In this document: piece by piece, positions 1-8,595 of the stretch
How positions within the stretch are numbered: the first letter of the stretch is position 1
How the letters are laid out: the number at the start of each line of letters is the position of its first letter
Assembly (NCBI GenBank): GCA_943325205.2
Contig: CALPOM020000004.1
Location: 1-58,087, forward strand
Reading direction: 5' to 3'
DNA from: Thermoflexus hugenholtzii JAD2
Lineage (GTDB): Bacteria; Pseudomonadota; Gammaproteobacteria; Burkholderiales; Burkholderiaceae
DNA: 58,087 nt
The notes under the pieces: model-generated
The model's database searches: none
What the model saw: the letters and a program-made list of their open reading frames with translations, nothing else
What the model was told of the DNA's origin: nothing
Position numbers and translations under genes: made by a program

Positions 1-143
1 AACTGAGGCCAGATAAGGTATCGAAACACCACTTGAGTTAAAACCAAATAAAGAAGGGCCGAGCCACAGATGAAATAACCAATTCGACGCAATAAAACGA
101 CCCATTTAGAGGTTAAAGTATTGTCATGAGTTGGCGTGTTCAC
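1..143 (-). CDS. YhdP/AsmA-like envelope protein, N-terminal fragment
   Basis: This is the 5' end of a minus-strand gene that leaves the window at base 1, so only about 47 residues are visible. A GTG at 141-143 is the likely start. The residues after it form a short polar head, a basic patch (LLRR), and one long hydrophobic segment ending in FRYLIWP. This signal-anchor layout is typical of the large YhdP/TIGR02099 AsmA-like proteins implicated in lipid transport between inner and outer membranes. Such a gene next to glnE is, from memory, a usual arrangement in Burkholderiales. It is divergent from glnE. The family call rests on N-terminus shape and neighbourhood only, so another anchored protein is possible. 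Confidence 0.5.
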   Translation of the reverse strand, partial: MNTPTHDNTLTSKWVVLLRRIGYFICGSALLYLVLTQVVFRYLIWPQ

Positions 144-253
144 GTGAAAATTTTTGGGCTTTTATTGTTAATAATTGTGTAACTATTATCCATTAATCAG
201 ATGAAAGACAGAAAGTTTTTGAGGATCCCTATAAAAGTTGTCACAATAGAGTA

Positions 254-3025
254 ATGATAAGTAATATCACTCAAGCGAAGCAGTATTCAGAATTTCTGAG
301 TCGTTGGCTAATAGCTAATCCAGAATGGGAAAATTGGCTTCTTCATAGAATCGCTAAGCCGATCGACCGGAAAATTTTAGAAGCTATTTTTCAAGAGAAT
401 CTGGATACTTTGCTGACTAGTCAACTGGCTGAGCAAGATTTTTGTTCGGCTTTACGGATTGCTCGTCAAAAAACGATGATGTATTTGGGTGTGCGCGATT
501 TGACCGACCAGGCCAGTCTTTGCGAGGTGATGCAAGGCATGTCGGATATGGCTGAGATAGCATTAGCTTACGCTAGTGATTATGCCAAACAGCAGATGCA
601 AAATGATTATGGCTTACCGTATTATCCGGATGGTAGCGAGATGAATATTTGGATCATCGGTATGGGTAAATTAGGTGCTTGCGAGTTAAATGTGAGTTCT
701 GATATCGATTTAATTTTTATTTATGATGTTGACGGTCAGACTACTGGGGGCGAAAAATCTCTGTCGCATCATGAGTGGTTTAGTCGCTTAGGGAAGCGAA
801 TCATTAAATATTTAAGTGAAATTACTGCCCAGGGCTTTGTTTTTCGGGTGGATATGCGTTTACGGCCGAATGGCGACTCCGGGCCTTTAGTGTGTAGTCT
901 AGACATGTTGGAGGAGTATTTTTTAGTACAGGGGCGGGAATGGGAGCGTTATGCCTGGATTAAAGCCCGTTTAGTTTATCCCTTGGGTATTCATCAGCAA
1001 AATAGCTTCCCACCGAGTTTAAATAGCTTGGTTCGATCTTTTGTCTATCGTCGTTATTTAGATTACGGAATTATTGATTCGATTCGAAAATTACATAGCC
1101 AGATAAGACATGAGGCTAATTTAAGGTCACACCAGTTTCCCGATCGATCGGCGGATGTCAAATTAGGCAAGGGTGGAATTCGGGAGATTGAGTTTTTAGC
1201 GCAAATGTTTCAGTTAATTCGTGGTGGGCAGGAGCCTATTTTACGATCTAGGTCTACCCTAGACGTGTTAAACAATTTAGTTATATTGAAATTGATGGAT
1301 GATACGAGCGTATTATCTCTCCAAGAAGCCTATTATTTTTTTAGAAAATTAGAGCATCGATTGCAGTGGCGAAGTGACGCACAAATTCACTATCTACCAA
1401 CGGATCCTGCAGCCATCTTAAGGGTCTCGAACAGCATGGGATTTGAACATGCTAGCGAATTTCACCACCATTTATTGGCGCATCAGGAATTTGTGGCGAA
1501 CGCCTTTGCACAGGCTTTTGTTTTGGATGGCCAAAGTCATGGATCGAGCTTGAAGGCAGAGCTCGGGCATTTATCAATGTATCCCGAATTTTCCAAGCGC
1601 CTGGAGGCGATGCAGCAGACCAAGCGTTATGTTTTGGCAACAGAGGTAACGAAGGAAAATATTGAATGCATTCTTTTATACATTTTGGATCGGCAACCAC
1701 CGGTAGCGGAAAAAACCTTACTCAAAGTGATTAATTTTTTAGAAAGTATTTTCCGTAGAAGCTCATATATTTCTTTATTAAAAGAATACCCCATGGCATT
1801 GGATCGGGTTATACATCTTCTAGAATCGTCTGCTTGGGGGGCTGATTATGTCATAGCCCATCCACACTTACTGGATGAATTGATCCAAACACAAACAGAG
1901 TACACGCCAGAGCAAGATCCTAATCAATATTGGTCGGAATGGGCGAAGCATTTACGTTTAAAACTAGATGAAGTATCTCAAGAAGATGGCGGTCAAGAGT
2001 TGATGTGGAATTTGTTACGGGATATGCATCACGCCGAAATTTTTAGAACTTTATTGGCAGATTTGGGAATCGGCGCTCAAGGGCGCTTGGCGGTAGAGTT
2101 AATTAGTGATCGTTTATCGTGTATGGCAGACATTATTATTCAAGAAACGCTTACCCGTATTTGGCAATCGATGATGCTGTCTAAGCATTTAGAGATAGAC
2201 TTTACGCAATCGGGTTTTGGTGTTATTGCTTATGGGAAGTTGGGTGGTAAAGAGCTTGGTTATGGTTCTGATTTGGATTTGGTATTTATTTTTGATGACA
2301 CCCAAGTTCAAAAACCATCGCATGAGATGGTGGAGTTATTCATGAACTTAGCGCGGCGCCTCATTTCTTGGTTAACGACTGCAACTAGCTCAGGTGTGCT
2401 ATTTGACATTGACACACGGTTGCGTCCCAATGGTGTTGCTGGTCTGATGGTGAGCAGTTTGTCCGCCTACGAAGCCTATCAGCGACGTGAAGGTGTTAAC
2501 ACCGCATGGGTATGGGAACATCAGGCTTTGACTCGGGCCCGGTTTTGTGCGGGGGATCACCGAATCGGAAAGCGTTTTGAAGAAATACGTAGTGAGGTGT
2601 TATCTTTATATAGAGATCCAAAGAGCTTGCGCCAGGAGATCTTGGCCATGCGCGAAAAATTACATGCTGGGCATCCGAATCGATCGGACCATTTTGATTT
2701 GAAGCATGACTCTGGAGGGATGGTTGATATTGAATTTATGACGCAATATTTAGTTCTAGCTTGGGCTTATCGTTATCCCAGTTTAGTCGCTAATGTGGGG
2801 AATATTGCGCTCTTAGGGGTGGCAGCTCGGGTTGGCTTAATTGATACGTCTTTATCTGACCGAGTAGCGCAGGCCTATCGTGACTTACGTAAAAGGCAAC
2901 ATGAGTTACGCTTAGAGGGTAAGCAAATTGCGCGCGTGGGGCCTAACGAAATAACTGAGCCAATTCAGTTAGCCAGGGATGCTGTCAGAGAATTGTGGCA
3001 AGAAGTCATGCAGCCTGCACTTTAA
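254..3025 (+). CDS. glnE: Bifunctional glutamine synthetase adenylyltransferase/adenylyl-removing enzyme
   Basis: GlnE attaches AMP to glutamine synthetase and removes it again according to nitrogen status, usually under PII control. The protein is 923 residues, near the usual length of about 945. Both nucleotidyltransferase cores are visible. The N-terminal deadenylylase has GMGKLGACELNVSSDIDL at about 136-153. The C-terminal adenylylase has GYGKLGGKELGYGSDLDL near 656-675. Each ends in the metal-binding DxD. PII-domain-type helical segments lie between and after them. The gene is divergent from the YhdP-like fragment and its last 4 bases overlap the end of convergent recN. The start at 254 is an ATG without a strong ribosome binding site. 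The identification is secure. Confidence 0.97.
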   Translation: MISNITQAKQYSEFLSRWLIANPEWENWLLHRIAKPIDRKILEAIFQENLDTLLTSQLAEQDFCSALRIARQKTMMYLGVRDLTDQASLCEVMQGMSDMAEIALAYASDYAKQQMQNDYGLPYYPDGSEMNIWIIGMGKLGACELNVSSDIDLIFIYDVDGQTTGGEKSLSHHEWFSRLGKRIIKYLSEITAQGFVFRVDMRLRPNGDSGPLVCSLDMLEEYFLVQGREWERYAWIKARLVYPLGIHQQNSFPPSLNSLVRSFVYRRYLDYGIIDSIRKLHSQIRHEANLRSHQFPDRSADVKLGKGGIREIEFLAQMFQLIRGGQEPILRSRSTLDVLNNLVILKLMDDTSVLSLQEAYYFFRKLEHRLQWRSDAQIHYLPTDPAAILRVSNSMGFEHASEFHHHLLAHQEFVANAFAQAFVLDGQSHGSSLKAELGHLSMYPEFSKRLEAMQQTKRYVLATEVTKENIECILLYILDRQPPVAEKTLLKVINFLESIFRRSSYISLLKEYPMALDRVIHLLESSAWGADYVIAHPHLLDELIQTQTEYTPEQDPNQYWSEWAKHLRLKLDEVSQEDGGQELMWNLLRDMHHAEIFRTLLADLGIGAQGRLAVELISDRLSCMADIIIQETLTRIWQSMMLSKHLEIDFTQSGFGVIAYGKLGGKELGYGSDLDLVFIFDDTQVQKPSHEMVELFMNLARRLISWLTTATSSGVLFDIDTRLRPNGVAGLMVSSLSAYEAYQRREGVNTAWVWEHQALTRARFCAGDHRIGKRFEEIRSEVLSLYRDPKSLRQEILAMREKLHAGHPNRSDHFDLKHDSGGMVDIEFMTQYLVLAWAYRYPSLVANVGNIALLGVAARVGLIDTSLSDRVAQAYRDLRKRQHELRLEGKQIARVGPNEITEPIQLARDAVRELWQEVMQPAL

Positions 3026-4683
3026 CCAAGTAACTCACGCGCATGTCTTCGGGTAGTTGGGGTGATTGCAGCGCCGCCGAGCATGCGGGCGATTTCTTCA
3101 ACACGCTCTGGTCGGCTTAAGACTTCAATTTCACTGTGCGTTTGGTGTTCTGTCGAGACCTTTTTAACACGCCATTGGTTATCCCCCTGTGAGGCGACTT
3201 GGGGTAAATGGGTTACACACAGAACTTGACGCGTTTGCCCTAGTTTTTTGAGTAAGCCACCTACTGTTTGGGCCACTACCCCACCGATACCAGCATCAAC
3301 TTCGTCAAAAATGAGCGTTGGGACTGAGCTGGCTGAACTTGCAATGACAGCAATGGCTAGGCTAATTCGGGCAAGTTCACCTCCGGAGGCGACCTTCGCA
3401 ATGGCTTTGGGCTGAACTCCGGGGTGTCCAGCTACTAAAAATTCGACCTGTTCTAGCCCGAATGCATTGCCTACGCTTGGGGTAAGTGCCACTTCAAATT
3501 GACCGCCAGACATGGCCAAATCTTGCATTGCAGCGGTTACTGAATGGGCCAATTCTTGAGCAGCTTTTTGGCGTTTTTTAGACAAGTCTTTAGCGTGCTT
3601 ATTAAAGAGTTCTTGTGCTATTTGAGACTCGTGCTCTAGCGCTGAAATATTTTGGGAGGCTTCTAGGACTAGCAGTTTTTCTTGTAAGTCATGCCAAATA
3701 GATGGAAGGTCTTGGGCCGAACAATGAAATTTTTTAGAAAGGCGATAGTAAGACTGCAACCGCTCCTCGACTTCGGTTAGCCGATCGGGATCAAGATCTA
3801 ATTTTTGTAAATAGCGATTAATACTATGAACTGCATCACTGATTTGGATTGCTGCAGGCTCTAGGGCTTCTTTAGCATCTTGTAAAGATGCATCCATATT
3901 AACCAAATCATCTAAAGTATTTTGCGCTTTGGCTAATTGGTCTAGTAGTGCTAGGTCACCATCACTAAGAAGGTTAATTAGTGCTTGCGTACCATCAATT
4001 AAAGCAGCTGCATTAGCTAGTCGGCTATGCTCTTTTTGAATCTCATCCCATTCGCCTGGCAGGGGTTTTAATGTTTGGAGTTCTTCTAGTTGCCACCGTA
4101 ATCTTTCTTGCTCTTGGAGTAATTGTGAGCCTGCCTCTTTGGCACGCAGTAACTTTTTTTCGATAGCGTGCCAATGTTGATAGGATTTCGAGACTAGTAG
4201 AGTCAACTCAGATAATTGGGCGTGGCGATCCAAAAGATCACGTTGCGCCCCAGGTTTTAAGAGGAGTTGATGTTGGTGTTGTCCGTGTATATCGACTAAT
4301 TGTTCTGCGATTTCGCGCATTTGGGTAAGTGTTGCACTACTACCATTGATATAGGCTTTAGTACGCCCATGTGTTTCGATAATCCTTTTGAGTTGTAGGC
4401 TTTTTCCATCCTCCTCGATGGGAAATCCAGCTTCTGTAAGCCACAGTGTGATGGGGGATAAAATGGCACTAGCAATATAAAAAGTGGCACAAATTTCTGA
4501 GCGATCACAGCCCTCTCGAATTTGGCTAACATCAGCGCGCTCACCCATCGTCAGGGAAAGAGCATCCAGTAAGATTGACTTACCCGCACCTGTTTCACCG
4601 GTAAGTACAGTAAAGCCTGGGCCCATCTCTAATTCTAGTTGATGGACAATAACAAAATCACGAATATCAAGACGTTGCAACAT
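3022..4683 (-). CDS. recN: DNA repair protein RecN
   Basis: RecN is an SMC-like cytoplasmic ATPase that acts in recombinational repair of double-strand breaks. The 553-residue protein has the Walker A motif TGETGAGKS at about 28-36 and a central region rich in charged heptad-like sequence, expected for a coiled coil. It has the ABC signature ASGGELARISLA near 430-441 and the Walker B segment LIFDEVDAGIGG near 456-467. Length and domain order are normal for the family. It follows nadK with only 3 bases between the nadK stop and the recN start, so the two are probably co-transcribed. Its 3' end overlaps the end of convergent glnE by 4 bases. I see no LexA box upstream. Confidence 0.97.
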   Translation of the reverse strand: MLQRLDIRDFVIVHQLELEMGPGFTVLTGETGAGKSILLDALSLTMGERADVSQIREGCDRSEICATFYIASAILSPITLWLTEAGFPIEEDGKSLQLKRIIETHGRTKAYINGSSATLTQMREIAEQLVDIHGQHQHQLLLKPGAQRDLLDRHAQLSELTLLVSKSYQHWHAIEKKLLRAKEAGSQLLQEQERLRWQLEELQTLKPLPGEWDEIQKEHSRLANAAALIDGTQALINLLSDGDLALLDQLAKAQNTLDDLVNMDASLQDAKEALEPAAIQISDAVHSINRYLQKLDLDPDRLTEVEERLQSYYRLSKKFHCSAQDLPSIWHDLQEKLLVLEASQNISALEHESQIAQELFNKHAKDLSKKRQKAAQELAHSVTAAMQDLAMSGGQFEVALTPSVGNAFGLEQVEFLVAGHPGVQPKAIAKVASGGELARISLAIAVIASSASSVPTLIFDEVDAGIGGVVAQTVGGLLKKLGQTRQVLCVTHLPQVASQGDNQWRVKKVSTEHQTHSEIEVLSRPERVEEIARMLGGAAITPTTRRHARELLG

Positions 4684-4686
4684 GAT

Positions 4687-5586
4687 CTAAAAAGACGAAG
4701 GATATTCGTTCCAATGTAATTTTTCTCGCAGGGTGCGATAGTCACTATGGCCTTGCGGGTGCAAGATAGTGATTGTTTTGGAGGATTTATTTACCACCAC
4801 CATGTCGCCAGTTTGTAGGACTGCCATGGATTGCATATCAAAATGAACACTAGCATCTTTGCCACTAATAATCGTTATTCCAATCAGAGCGTCGCCGGGC
4901 AGAACAATTGGCCGATTGGATAGTGCATGAGGAGCAACTGGCGCTAAAACAATACCAAATACCCGTGGATGCAGGATTGGTCCACCAGCAGATAGGCTAT
5001 AAGCCGTAGAGCCAGTTGGAGTTGAAACAATGAGACCATCAGAACGTTGGTTATACATAAAACTATGGTTCACATCAACCGCTAGCTCAACCATCCCTGA
5101 AATGCTAGATCGGCTGATGACCACATCATTGAGGGCTAGACCTTGATGACTAATAACACCATTACGAATGACAGATGCCTCGAGCAAAAAACGCTCATCG
5201 GATTCATAATTTCCCTGAATAATGCCAGGCAGGATTGTTGACATTTCATTTAATGGGATATCTGTCATATACCCAAGCCGGCCCATATTAATTCCTACTA
5301 GGGGGATGTTCTTCCCGGCAATTTGTCGCCCTACTCCGATGAGAGTACCATCGCCACCAATGGAGATGACCATATCGATCTTGCCTGAGAAATCAGTAAT
5401 CGCAAGAGTCGGAAGATTACTCTGCCCAAGATGAGCAGCTGTTTCTTGTTCTAAACTAACTTGGCAACCTAGACCCTCGAGCACTTCGGTAATTTCTTTT
5501 AGGATTCGACCAATGGCGTCGCCCTGTAACTTACCGACAAGGGCAATGCGTTCAAACCGATTAGGAAGATTATTTTCTTTTGACAT
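4687..5586 (-). CDS. nadK: NAD kinase
   Basis: NadK phosphorylates NAD to NADP with ATP in the cytoplasm. The start at 5586 (MSKENNLPNRF) gives 299 residues, the family's usual length. The frame stays open upstream to 5928, but that part is antisense to hrcA and does not resemble NadK. Visible motifs are the glycine-rich GGDGT at 77-81 with the catalytic aspartate, the NDVVI segment near 155, and PTGSTAYSLSAGGPI near 193-207, which binds the NAD ribose and adenine. nadK heads a nadK-recN unit and is divergent from hrcA across an 85-base gap. The nadK/hrcA/grpE/dnaK neighbourhood is common in betaproteobacteria. Confidence 0.96.
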   Translation of the reverse strand: MSKENNLPNRFERIALVGKLQGDAIGRILKEITEVLEGLGCQVSLEQETAAHLGQSNLPTLAITDFSGKIDMVISIGGDGTLIGVGRQIAGKNIPLVGINMGRLGYMTDIPLNEMSTILPGIIQGNYESDERFLLEASVIRNGVISHQGLALNDVVISRSSISGMVELAVDVNHSFMYNQRSDGLIVSTPTGSTAYSLSAGGPILHPRVFGIVLAPVAPHALSNRPIVLPGDALIGITIISGKDASVHFDMQSMAVLQTGDMVVVNKSSKTITILHPQGHSDYRTLREKLHWNEYPSSF

Positions 5587-5630
5587 ATACTGATTAAACC
5601 ATAGCAAAGGTGCTCTTTCAAATGATACCT

Positions 5631-5661
5631 TTGACCGAGTTGTAGGGGGAACGGTTAAAAT
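5631..5661 (+). promoter_or_regulatory. Possible hrcA promoter
   Basis: TTGACC at 5631-5636 and TAAAAT at 5656-5661 resemble sigma-70 -35 and -10 elements, each one mismatch from consensus. The 19-base spacer is longer than optimal. Transcription would start only a few bases before the hrcA ATG at 5672, giving an almost leaderless message. No CIRCE operator is visible here. This is a pattern match only. Confidence 0.35.
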
Positions 5662-5671
5662 CACACATATT

Positions 5672-6709
5672 ATGGACAAAAGAGCCCACGAACTTCTTAA
5701 AACACTCATTGAAAGATATATATCTGAGGGCCATCCTGTCGGCTCTAGGACCCTTTCAAGGCATTCTGGGCTTGATTTATCTGCCGCAACGATACGCAAT
5801 GTGATGGCGGATCTTGAGGAGATGGGTTTTGTAACAAGTCCCCATACTTCAGCTGGACGGATTCCTACCCCTCGGGGATATCGGCTTTTTGTTGATACGA
5901 TGCTGACTATTCGACCATTAGAAGACATTGCTGCGCGCGAGGCCTCCGAAGAGATTCAGCCAGATTCACCAAAGCGGGTTATTGCGGCGGCGGCTCATGT
6001 TTTATCGAATCTTTCCACCTTTGCTGGGGTAGTGATGAGTCCGAAGAGGACTCAAATATTTAAACAAATTGAATTTTTACGCTTATCTGAAAAGCGTATT
6101 CTATTAATATTAGTATCCCCACAAGGTGACGTTCAAAATCGGATATTACTCACTTCCCAAGATTACACCCCATCCCAACTGATAGAGGCTAGTAACTATA
6201 TTAATTCCCACTATGCTGGGCTTGACTTTGAGTCGGTTCGAATGCGTTTACGTAATGAGTTAGATGGTTTAAGAGCGGATATTAGTGCTTTAATGAGTCA
6301 AGCGGTCCAAGCTAGCTCTAGTACTTTACAAGAGCCTCAAGATGGCATGGTTATCTCTGGCGAGAAAAAATTATTGGAAGTTGGTGAATTAGTTTCTGAT
6401 ATGGACAAGATCAAGCGTTTATTTCAAGTATTTGAGCAGCGGACGAGTTTGATGCAGTTATTAGATATTTCTAGCCGAGCGGATGGCGTTCAGATTTTTA
6501 TTGGGGGCGAAAGTGCCTTAGTACCTTTAGATGACATGGCTGTAATTACTGCACCTTACAGTGTAGACGGGGTTGTGGTTGGGACCTTGGGGGTCATTGG
6601 ACCTACCCGGATGGCGTATGAACGTGTGATTCCAATCGTTGATATTACGGCCAAATTATTATCCAGCGCACTGAGTCAGCAAGACTATTCCAAGGTTACA
6701 CATGAATAA
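5672..6709 (+). CDS. hrcA: Heat-inducible transcription repressor HrcA
   Basis: HrcA is a dimeric repressor that binds CIRCE operators and controls chaperonin genes; its folding depends on GroEL. The 345-residue protein has an N-terminal winged helix with the segments [14 protein letters not shown] (about 15-28), [16 protein letters not shown] and [15 protein letters not shown], all hallmarks of the family. A GAF-like dimerisation domain and an inserted domain follow. The last 8 bases overlap the start of hemH, so the pair is probably translated together. No CIRCE sequence occurs upstream of hrcA, grpE or dnaK, so its targets (classically groESL) should lie outside the window. Confidence 0.96.
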   Translation: MDKRAHELLKTLIERYISEGHPVGSRTLSRHSGLDLSAATIRNVMADLEEMGFVTSPHTSAGRIPTPRGYRLFVDTMLTIRPLEDIAAREASEEIQPDSPKRVIAAAAHVLSNLSTFAGVVMSPKRTQIFKQIEFLRLSEKRILLILVSPQGDVQNRILLTSQDYTPSQLIEASNYINSHYAGLDFESVRMRLRNELDGLRADISALMSQAVQASSSTLQEPQDGMVISGEKKLLEVGELVSDMDKIKRLFQVFEQRTSLMQLLDISSRADGVQIFIGGESALVPLDDMAVITAPYSVDGVVVGTLGVIGPTRMAYERVIPIVDITAKLLSSALSQQDYSKVTHE

Positions 6710-7829
6710 CCGCCTAATTGATCCGAATTTGGCGCATGCCAAAGCCTCTAAAGTTGGTATTTTATTAGTCAATTTAGGCACACCTGCTGCCCCAACAGCG
6801 CAAGCAGTTCGGCCATACTTAAAGGAGTTCTTGTCAGACCCGCGCGTGGTTGAGGTCCCTAAACTGATATGGTGGATTATCTTGAATGGAATCATCTTAC
6901 CGATTCGTTCTGGAGCTTCTGCAAAAAAATATGCCAGTGTTTGGATAGGTGGGCCAAATGGCGGCTCACCTTTGATGGTACATACCAGAAATCAAGCTAA
7001 GGCTTTGCAAGCGGCTTTTCGAAAAGAGGTAAAAACGGCTGATATTGAAGTTGCTATGGCGATGCGTTATGGCCAACCTTCGATAGCTCAAGTCATGGCG
7101 GAATTGGACCAGCAAGGGGTTGATCGTATACTCATTTTGCCTTTATATCCGCAGTATTCTGCAACCACAACCGCCTCTAGTTTTGACGAAGTTTTTAGAG
7201 TTCATCAGACCATGCGGAATCCGCCAGCACTTCGAACCATTAAGCATTATCACGATCATCCCTCGTATATAGATGCTTTAAAGGTGCAGGTTGAGAACTA
7301 CTGGTCTAGGCATGGCAAGCCAAATTTTGCAAAGGGTGATCGGTTGCTACTATCCTTTCATGGCGTACCCAAGCGAACTCTTGACTTTGGGGACCCGTAT
7401 CATTGCGAATGTCATAAAACAGGGCGTTTATTACGAGAGGCTTTAGGTTTAAATGACCAAGAAGCAATTTTAAGTTTTCAGTCCCGCTTTGGTAAAGCGG
7501 AATGGTTAAAGCCTTACACAGCGCCATTATTAGAAAGCTTAGGACAGGCAAAAACTGCTCGCTTAGATATTTTTTGCCCAGGATTTCCTGCAGACTGTTT
7601 AGAAACCTTAGAAGAAATCGCTATGGAAGGTAAAGAAATCTTTCAGCATGCTGGCGGGGGCGCCTACCATGCCATACCTTGCCTCAATGACGAGGCTGTT
7701 TGGCTAAACGCGTTGCACCAAATTGCGACAGAGAATATTGCAGGTTGGAGTTTAGTGCCAAGTTTAGACACAGAAATACAAGACCGACTAGAACAGGCGA
7801 AAAAGGCGGTAGCGCGTTTAACTTCGTAG
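6702..7829 (+). CDS. hemH: Ferrochelatase
   Basis: HemH inserts ferrous iron into protoporphyrin IX, the last step of protoheme synthesis, at the inner face of the membrane. The protein is 375 residues. The family core is visible: [13 protein letters not shown] near 19-31, the QYSATTTAS segment near 150, and the active-site [10 protein letters not shown] near 215-224 with its conserved histidine. [13 protein letters not shown] follows and [13 protein letters not shown] comes further on. The start overlaps hrcA by 8 bases, which suggests coupled translation. The inverted repeat at 7841-7872 just after the stop could end the transcript but lacks a T-run. Confidence 0.96.
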   Translation: MNNRLIDPNLAHAKASKVGILLVNLGTPAAPTAQAVRPYLKEFLSDPRVVEVPKLIWWIILNGIILPIRSGASAKKYASVWIGGPNGGSPLMVHTRNQAKALQAAFRKEVKTADIEVAMAMRYGQPSIAQVMAELDQQGVDRILILPLYPQYSATTTASSFDEVFRVHQTMRNPPALRTIKHYHDHPSYIDALKVQVENYWSRHGKPNFAKGDRLLLSFHGVPKRTLDFGDPYHCECHKTGRLLREALGLNDQEAILSFQSRFGKAEWLKPYTAPLLESLGQAKTARLDIFCPGFPADCLETLEEIAMEGKEIFQHAGGGAYHAIPCLNDEAVWLNALHQIATENIAGWSLVPSLDTEIQDRLEQAKKAVARLTS

Positions 7830-7840
7830 TTTCTGTCTCT

Positions 7841-7872
7841 TTTCAAGTAATTTTTTTCCAAATTACTTGAAA
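7841..7872. repeat. 13-bp perfect inverted repeat between hemH and grpE
   Basis: Arms TTTCAAGTAATTT (7841-7853) and AAATTACTTGAAA (7860-7872) are perfectly complementary across a 6-base spacer. The right arm contains the CTTGAA -35 element of the putative grpE heat-shock promoter, and the left arm carries its mirror copy. No T-run follows, so a simple terminator is unlikely. The arms differ from CIRCE in sequence, arm length and spacing. It may be an operator or an RNA hairpin. Confidence 0.7.
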
Positions 7873-7894
7873 TATGTCAGATTGCCTATATTTA
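7866..7894 (+). promoter_or_regulatory. Sigma-32-like heat-shock promoter of grpE
   Basis: CTTGAA at 7866-7871, a 14-base spacer, then CTATATTTA at 7886-7894 resembles the sigma-32 pattern CTTGAA-N13-15-CCCCATNTA, although the C-run of the -10 is weak. The spacing equals that of the dnaK element. A TTGACA at 7899-7904 could be the -35 of an additional housekeeping promoter, but no good -10 follows it. Confidence 0.45.
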
Positions 7895-7944
7895 TTGTTT
7901 GACAACACCTTTTTATGTTGGAAACATTAACTTAAACAATTGAA

Positions 7945-8490
7945 ATGACAGAAGAAAATAAGAATTTAGATCCTGCACAAGCGGTTGAAGCTGAGCAAAC
8001 TCCGCCGTCCACAGAGCCGAACCAAGTTGAGCCGAGCTTAGAGCAGCAAATTGAGCAATTAAAGGCAGAGTTATCGGAAAGTAAGGATGCGTATCTCCGG
8101 GCTAAAGCCGACACAGAAAATGCCCGCCGCAGGGGTATGGATGACGTGGTTAAAGCGCACAAATTCGCGATTGAGAGTTTTGCAGAGCACTTGTTGCCCG
8201 TGATGGACAGTATGCATGCCGCCTTGGCTCACTCGGGTGAAGATGCTCAACAGCTCAAAGAGGGTTTAGATTTAACCCTCAAGCAACTCACTAGTGCCTT
8301 AGAAAAGGGGAAGGTAGTTGAAATTAACCCAGAGGCCACTACAAAATTTGACCCCCATTTACATCAAGCAATCTCGATGGTGCCTTCAGAGCAAGAGGCG
8401 AACACGGTAGTGACTGTTTTACAGCGCGGATATTTAATCGCGGATCGTGTTTTGAGGCCGGCTTTAGTTACGGTAAGTCAGCCTAAATAA
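7945..8490 (+). CDS. grpE: Nucleotide exchange factor GrpE
   Basis: GrpE is the homodimeric exchange factor that releases ADP from DnaK and so resets the chaperone cycle. The 181-residue protein shows an acidic, disordered N-terminus (about 1-35) and a long helix with heptads around [14 protein letters not shown]. The segment [13 protein letters not shown] near 53-65 is the conserved core of the dimer helix. A C-terminal beta-wing follows, with [16 protein letters not shown] and a final block ending [18 protein letters not shown]. It lies just upstream of dnaK but has its own promoter. No clear ribosome binding site precedes the ATG. Confidence 0.95.
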   Translation: MTEENKNLDPAQAVEAEQTPPSTEPNQVEPSLEQQIEQLKAELSESKDAYLRAKADTENARRRGMDDVVKAHKFAIESFAEHLLPVMDSMHAALAHSGEDAQQLKEGLDLTLKQLTSALEKGKVVEINPEATTKFDPHLHQAISMVPSEQEANTVVTVLQRGYLIADRVLRPALVTVSQPK

Positions 8491-8531
8491 GTGATTAATT
8501 GGCTTTTGCTTTAGAAATTTTTTATAAAACA

Positions 8532-8560
8532 CTTGAATTTGATGAGATCAACCTTATCTA
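8532..8560 (+). promoter_or_regulatory. Sigma-32-like heat-shock promoter of dnaK
   Basis: CTTGAA at 8532-8537, a 14-base spacer and CCTTATCTA at 8552-8560 match the sigma-32 consensus well. The -10 has C-C and A-T-x-T-A in register with CCCCATNTA. It lies about 35 bases upstream of the dnaK start, and the ribosome binding site AAGGATGAG follows. The spacer contains the small palindrome TTGATGAGATCAA. Confidence 0.6.
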
Positions 8561-8595
8561 TTCAATATCTATTTAATAAGTAAGGATGAGCTACC

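Noticed and set aside
5587-5928. N-terminal extension of nadK antisense to hrcA
   Set aside because: NadK length and homology begin at 5586, and the extension is the complement of the hrcA winged-helix region.
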